From Odoribacter sp. (GTDB lineage Bacteria; Bacteroidota; Bacteroidia; Bacteroidales; Prolixibacteraceae), in NCBI GenBank assembly GCA_013824715.1, contig PNOH01000016.1, forward strand, positions 1 to 64,000: DNA of 64,000 nt. The letters run 5' to 3'. The position numbers and the translations under genes are program-made. The notes below the pieces were generated by a model, which worked only from the letters and a program-made list of their open reading frames with translations, made no database searches and was not told the origin of the DNA. This document shows, in pieces, positions 59,999-64,000 of this stretch (position 1 is its first letter; every line of letters starts with the position of its first letter).

Positions 59999-62398
59999 TT
60001 ATCTCGTAAATTTCATCCTGTAAAGCGCCGCCCCTTCAACCTTTGCACGGGTCACAAAATCAGAATGATATTTATTGGTCACATACGATTCCGTCTGATC
60101 GCAATAGTGTTTGCTGGCCGGAATTCCGGATTCCCCGGTCGGGATTACGGTAAGTGAGCTGTCCCAGTTACCGGTGTCGAAAATATGCCGTTCCGAGGCG
60201 CCGTGATAGACTGCTGAATTCTTATTGAACGGATTTGTATAAGGCCCGACTGTATGTGAACTTCCCCCTACCGGGTAAGGTCCCCTGTTCAGGTGAAATA
60301 TCCGATCCAGAATTTTGACTTTCGACAGGGGATGAGCCAGGGTGAAGGTATGTGAATCGCCCCACTTCCACCCCACGGGTTCGCCGCCAAACTCTGAAGA
60401 GAGTTCCCTGACTGTTTGCTGAAATGAAAGCCCGATCATATCCCCGAAAGTCTCTGTCACATTTTTGGTGTTGATATCGTCGGCCCAGTTATCGCTTGGG
60501 GCAATGAGCATATTTTCCAAAAAGTTTTCAAAAAATGTTTTATCACCCACGAATTTGGTCAGTAGTAAAGAATCCATCTGATCCTTAACCAGATTAAGGC
60601 CGGTGAGGTAATACCACTTTTCAAAAATCAGAGCTTCGGGACGTTCTTTCAGAAGCGTGTAATCCCATTTCCCCATGAGTTCGAAAACCTCTTTTTCCGA
60701 CCCTGATAATCCGCTTTTAGCAACCACCAGGTGCGACAGAAAATAGCGGGTGAACTTTTCCGCCATTTTCGATTTCTGATCGCCCTGCATCCGTTGGAAA
60801 TCTTCGGAGGATAATTTTTCCTTCTCCTTCAGCATCTCAATAATCCGGTCCATGCGATAAGGCAAAATGTACCAATCGCTGATATAATAAGGATAATCAG
60901 CCGGTACGGTTTTGCAGTTTGCCGATGCGACATACCCGCATTCAGGATTAAAGGTAAACGGAAGTTCATCAAAAGGCACCAGCCCTTTCCAGTCGTAACG
61001 GTCAGTATCTCCCGAATAAACAAGGGTGCGGTCGCCCTCCCTGATTGGTATGCCGATTGTAGCTTGCAGTCCGATATTTCCATTGACATCAGCATATACC
61101 GCATTTTGATTAACCGATCTGAAGGTGCTCAGCGCATTCCTGAAATCAGTCCAGTTTGACGCCCGGTTCAGCAGGTAAACCGATCGAATCTCGTCACTGT
61201 CCTCATTGCCCAGCCACCTCATGGACAAAACCTTATCATTAACTTTCTTCTGTTCTGAAATAATAGGACCGCGATGAGTAAACAAGTTGAATTTAATCAG
61301 GCTGTCACCACCCTTGATCAGAATTTTTTCAGGCACCCGGATCAAATCCTTCCACGCTCCGTTCAGGAGGTACTGATCAGGATTTTGTGGATTGATGGTT
61401 TCCTGATAAAAATCGGCATCATCGGTCATCATATTGGTAAATCCCCATGCAATCGAATCGTTGTGGCCGGCAATGACAATAGGCTGACCAGGAAGAACCA
61501 CACCGGTCACATTCAGTTTTCCGGGTATGACCTGATGCATTTGGTACCAGATTCCGGGAATATTAAAACCCAGGTGCATATCGTTGGCCAGCAAGGGCTT
61601 GCCCGTAACGCTTTTCTTACCTGAAACCGCCCAGTTGTTGCTGCCCCGAAAAACATCCAGCCCAAGTTCATCAACAATGGAAGCCGTTTTCGAAAGCTTT
61701 GTCAGGATATCGGCGGCGCCTTTATCGAGCTTAAAATCGGGATAAATGCTGGTTTTATGTACCGAATCCATATCCGGCATCATATACCTCGAAAGATATG
61801 GTCCCAGTTTCTGACGCATCTGATCCAGAAAAACCTCATTGGGCCATCCGGTTGAAAGGTCCCAGGCCATATACCCGACAAGATTTAGCGAATGTTCCGG
61901 CAGCCAGGGTTCGGGTTTATAGCCCAGAATACCGAATTCCGGGGGAAGATTTTTTCCGGCCTGCCGGATATATTGGTTTACCCCATCGGCAAAGGATTCG
62001 ACACAGGAACGCAAATTTGCATCGGCAGCTCCAAAAACTTTTCTCGATTTTTCGGTGAACCTCAGCGAGCGGAAAAGCATATCCGCATCAACCAGGTCTT
62101 TTCCTAAAATCTCAGAAAGCCTGCCCTGTGTAACCCGGCGGAGCAGGTCCATTTGCCAGAGCCTGTCCTGCGCCATGGCATAACCTACCGCTACGTACAG
62201 ATCATGTTCGTTCTCAGCATAAATATGGGGAATCGCGAATGAATCGCGGAACACAGTAACATCGGAAATAAGTCCGGACAATTTTATGTCTTTGTTATAA
62301 TCAGGTATGGCCCTGGTTTTAAAATGATTAATAAAAATCATTCCGCCAATCACCACCACCAAGAGAATAAGACCGATAACCGTCAGTAATTTTTTCAT
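59999..62398 (-). CDS. Penicillin acylase family amidase (Ntn hydrolase)
   Basis: 799 aa. One N-terminal membrane anchor (LLTVIGLILLVVVIGGMIFI). The autoprocessing site and nucleophile are GSNNWAVSGKKS: cleavage before S253 would make Ser the N-terminus of the beta subunit. PLLANDMHLGFNIPGIWYQM follows, as in penicillin G acylase and homoserine-lactone acylases. It hydrolyses amide bonds in the periplasm; the natural substrate could be an acyl-homoserine lactone or another amide. Confidence 0.93.
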   Translation of the reverse strand: MKKLLTVIGLILLVVVIGGMIFINHFKTRAIPDYNKDIKLSGLISDVTVFRDSFAIPHIYAENEHDLYVAVGYAMAQDRLWQMDLLRRVTQGRLSEILGKDLVDADMLFRSLRFTEKSRKVFGAADANLRSCVESFADGVNQYIRQAGKNLPPEFGILGYKPEPWLPEHSLNLVGYMAWDLSTGWPNEVFLDQMRQKLGPYLSRYMMPDMDSVHKTSIYPDFKLDKGAADILTKLSKTASIVDELGLDVFRGSNNWAVSGKKSVTGKPLLANDMHLGFNIPGIWYQMHQVIPGKLNVTGVVLPGQPIVIAGHNDSIAWGFTNMMTDDADFYQETINPQNPDQYLLNGAWKDLIRVPEKILIKGGDSLIKFNLFTHRGPIISEQKKVNDKVLSMRWLGNEDSDEIRSVYLLNRASNWTDFRNALSTFRSVNQNAVYADVNGNIGLQATIGIPIREGDRTLVYSGDTDRYDWKGLVPFDELPFTFNPECGYVASANCKTVPADYPYYISDWYILPYRMDRIIEMLKEKEKLSSEDFQRMQGDQKSKMAEKFTRYFLSHLVVAKSGLSGSEKEVFELMGKWDYTLLKERPEALIFEKWYYLTGLNLVKDQMDSLLLTKFVGDKTFFENFLENMLIAPSDNWADDINTKNVTETFGDMIGLSFQQTVRELSSEFGGEPVGWKWGDSHTFTLAHPLSKVKILDRIFHLNRGPYPVGGSSHTVGPYTNPFNKNSAVYHGASERHIFDTGNWDSSLTVIPTGESGIPASKHYCDQTESYVTNKYHSDFVTRAKVEGAALYRMKFTR

Positions 62399-62444
62399 AG
62401 ATTTGGCTTTTAATGATCAGCAAGTTAGTAAAATAGTTACCATG

Positions 62445-63458
62445 TTATACCATTGGGTATTTCTTGAATATTTCTTCTGATTTTGCCAGTATGTCAACAT
62501 ACTGGGCGCGCTGATAAGTGTATGGATCTTTCATATTTTTCCGGGATAAATTTCCACGGAAATCATCGAGTTTTTTATAGCCTTTTTTGTCCATCCATTC
62601 CTGAATTTCAGTAAGTATGGTTGCAACATAAGCCGGCTGATTTTTATAAATAGTTGAAACGACCTGAACAACATCGGCGCCGGCAAGTATCAGCCTGATT
62701 ACATCCTCAGCATTATAAATACCTCGGCTGGCACAAATACTGCCCTCAATGTTTCCGTGAAGTAATCCAACATAGCGCAAAGCAAGATGATGGTCGCGCG
62801 ATTGGGTTAACTCCCAGGGGAAATGAAAAATTTCCTGGTCAATATCAATTTCTGGCTGAAAGAACCGGTTGAACATGATAAATCCGTCAATTCCGGCTTC
62901 GTCCAGTTTCTTGATGAAATTCAAAGTGTTGGTATAAAACGGGCTTAGTTTTACAGAAACGGGAATTTTAACCGCCTTTTTTACGCTTTTTACAATCTGA
63001 TATTGCTTATCTTCAATGGATGATGCCCCTATTTCAAAATATCCGGGTGTTGCATACAGGTTTAGTTCCAGGCCATCAATTCCGGTTTCTTCAAGCTTTT
63101 TGGCATATTCCACCCAACTGGGTTCATAAATGGCATTCAGGCTGGCAAAAACGGGAACAGAGGTAGCCTGTTTGAGTTTTTTAAGCTGAAGCAAATGTTC
63201 TTTGGGTCCGGCATGCTCCAGATCAGGAAAAATACGTCCCATTTCCGAATTCCGGTTGGCATATTCGTTCAGTTCTTCATCAAACTGAAGGCTTTCCAAC
63301 TGAATCTGCTCTTCGAAAAGTGACTTGTAAACGATTGCGGCGATACCAGCTTCTTCAAGCTCTTTAACCACTTCAGGTTTGGTGACGAGATTGCTGGCGC
63401 CCAAAATCAAAGGGTTTTTTAATTTGACGCCCATGTAGGTTGTTGATAAATCTGACAT
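62445..63458 (-). CDS. Dihydroorotate dehydrogenase-like flavoprotein
   Basis: 337 aa from the ATG at 63458; the frame opens 21 codons earlier but that extension is out of family. The FMN-binding TIM barrel is visible: TYMGVKLKNPLILGASNL at the start, VPVFASLNAIYEPSWVEYAK, IPVSVKLSPFYTNTLNFIKK, GIDGFIMFNRFFQPEIDI, and a C-terminal ICASRGIYNAEDVI with GADVVQVVSTIYKN. Similar proteins next to other genes are annotated as dihydroorotate dehydrogenase-like. The catalytic residue could not be assigned by eye, so its substrate may differ. Confidence 0.88.
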   Translation of the reverse strand: MSDLSTTYMGVKLKNPLILGASNLVTKPEVVKELEEAGIAAIVYKSLFEEQIQLESLQFDEELNEYANRNSEMGRIFPDLEHAGPKEHLLQLKKLKQATSVPVFASLNAIYEPSWVEYAKKLEETGIDGLELNLYATPGYFEIGASSIEDKQYQIVKSVKKAVKIPVSVKLSPFYTNTLNFIKKLDEAGIDGFIMFNRFFQPEIDIDQEIFHFPWELTQSRDHHLALRYVGLLHGNIEGSICASRGIYNAEDVIRLILAGADVVQVVSTIYKNQPAYVATILTEIQEWMDKKGYKKLDDFRGNLSRKNMKDPYTYQRAQYVDILAKSEEIFKKYPMV

Positions 63459-63526
63459 ATGATCTGTTTTAGTGTTGTAGTCTTTCAAATAAACTCTGGT
63501 TGGGTGTATTTTGTTCAGCAAAGTAT

Positions 63527-63562
63527 AAAAAAAAGAAACCCCGGAGTCGTTCTCCGGGGTTT
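63527..63562 (-). terminator. Rho-independent terminator of hppA
   Basis: Perfect 11-bp stem AAACCCCGGAG / CTCCGGGGTTT with a 5-base loop. Read on the minus strand it is followed by C and then eight T. It lies just beyond the end of hppA. Confidence 0.88.
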
Positions 63563-63612
63563 GTATGATTCAAGTCTAAATGCACGTGAATGAAGTAAAG
63601 TCAAACTGCCGT

Positions 63613-64000
63613 TTACAACAGGCTAAAGGCAACAGTTAAACCTACCATTACAATCGAAACCATGCTCATCAGTTTAATCAGGATGTTTAACGACGGGCCT
63701 GAAGTGTCTTTAAACGGATCGCCAACAGTATCGCCTGTTATAGCTGCCTTGTGACTATCAGAACCTTTTCCGCCGTGATGGCCTTCTTCAATGTATTTCT
63801 TCGCATTATCCCATGCACCGCCTGAATTGGCCATAAAAATAGCCAGGATAAATCCGGTTGAGATTCCACCTAACAGCAAACCAACAACTCCAGAAACACC
63901 AAAAACGACACCTGTTGCAATCGGGATAAAAATGGCCAGAAAAGAAGGAAGCATCATCTCTTTCTGTGCCCCTTTGGTTGAAATTTCAACACAGCGGGCA
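63613..64000 (-). CDS. hppA: Membrane-bound pyrophosphatase, C-terminal part
   Basis: Partial: 128 codons to the stop at 63613, with the upstream part beyond the window edge. The segment matches the end of H+/Na+-translocating pyrophosphatases: [18 protein letters not shown], then a hydrophobic helix ([20 protein letters not shown]), [37 protein letters not shown] and a final helix. The TVGDPFKDT segment is a substrate/metal site. It pumps ions using pyrophosphate hydrolysis. Na+ versus H+ specificity needs the missing part. Confidence 0.95.
   Translation of the reverse strand, partial: ARCVEISTKGAQKEMMLPSFLAIFIPIATGVVFGVSGVVGLLLGGISTGFILAIFMANSGGAWDNAKKYIEEGHHGGKGSDSHKAAITGDTVGDPFKDTSGPSLNILIKLMSMVSIVMVGLTVAFSLL

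Overview
The window looks like a chromosomal segment of a Bacteroidota bacterium, most likely of the Bacteroidales/Marinilabiliales type. This rests on gene content recognised by eye, with no search run: lipoproteins, outer-membrane barrels, two ECF sigma factors, a GT2 gene beside recR, GH106/GH127-type glycosidases, LVIVD and DUF3109 proteins, start sites mostly without Shine-Dalgarno sequences, and several TAnnTTTG -7 promoter elements. I saw no tRNA, rRNA, CRISPR array, phage or transposase gene.

Layout. 1-5300: a ThrRS-like/uridine kinase fusion and uvrA, separated by repeat-rich intergenic DNA. 5303-12000: a lytic transglycosylase and two ECF sigma modules, the second with an inner-membrane/outer-membrane barrel partner, plus an LVIVD lipoprotein and a barrel protein. 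12176-18755: a lipoprotein serpin, PAP2 phosphatase, GT39 transferase and M16 protease. 19126-25516 (minus): MazF-like toxin and putative antitoxin, GNAT, a GT2 fusion, recR and a hybrid histidine kinase. 25679-33796: housekeeping genes (acyl-CoA synthetase, HD hydrolase, VOC protein, DUF3109, gpmI), then a Wzi-like barrel and pgl. 33810-47564 (minus): a glycan-degradation locus with two GH106-like enzymes, ThuA and PH-domain proteins, an AraA-like isomerase, a short unknown protein, GH127, a barrel and a CAP protein. 47772-53358 (minus): a Lol/Mac-like operon (MerR, LolA-like protein, two FtsX permeases, ATPase) interrupted by two S23-type four-helix-bundle genes. 53586-57121: a membrane-bound AraC/TolB-like/TPR regulator and two small secreted proteins with a duplicated leader. 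57245-64000 (minus): M14 peptidase, penicillin acylase, DHOD-like protein and the end of hppA.

The most unusual material is non-coding. Both four-helix-bundle genes lie between inverted arrays of very short tandem repeats (period 7 around one, period 8 around the other). One of them is broken by a single TAA codon. Similar heptad arrays, usually four units long, occur at other intergenic sites, two of them as inverted pairs with no gene between. A second repeat family around uvrA carries hairpins with a constant base and a stem tip that changes on both strands together. In the glycan locus, the arabinofuranosidase and arabinose isomerase-like enzymes would act in sequence on L-arabinose, and the GH106-like enzymes suggest a rhamnose-containing pectic substrate. 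No SusC/SusD pair is present.
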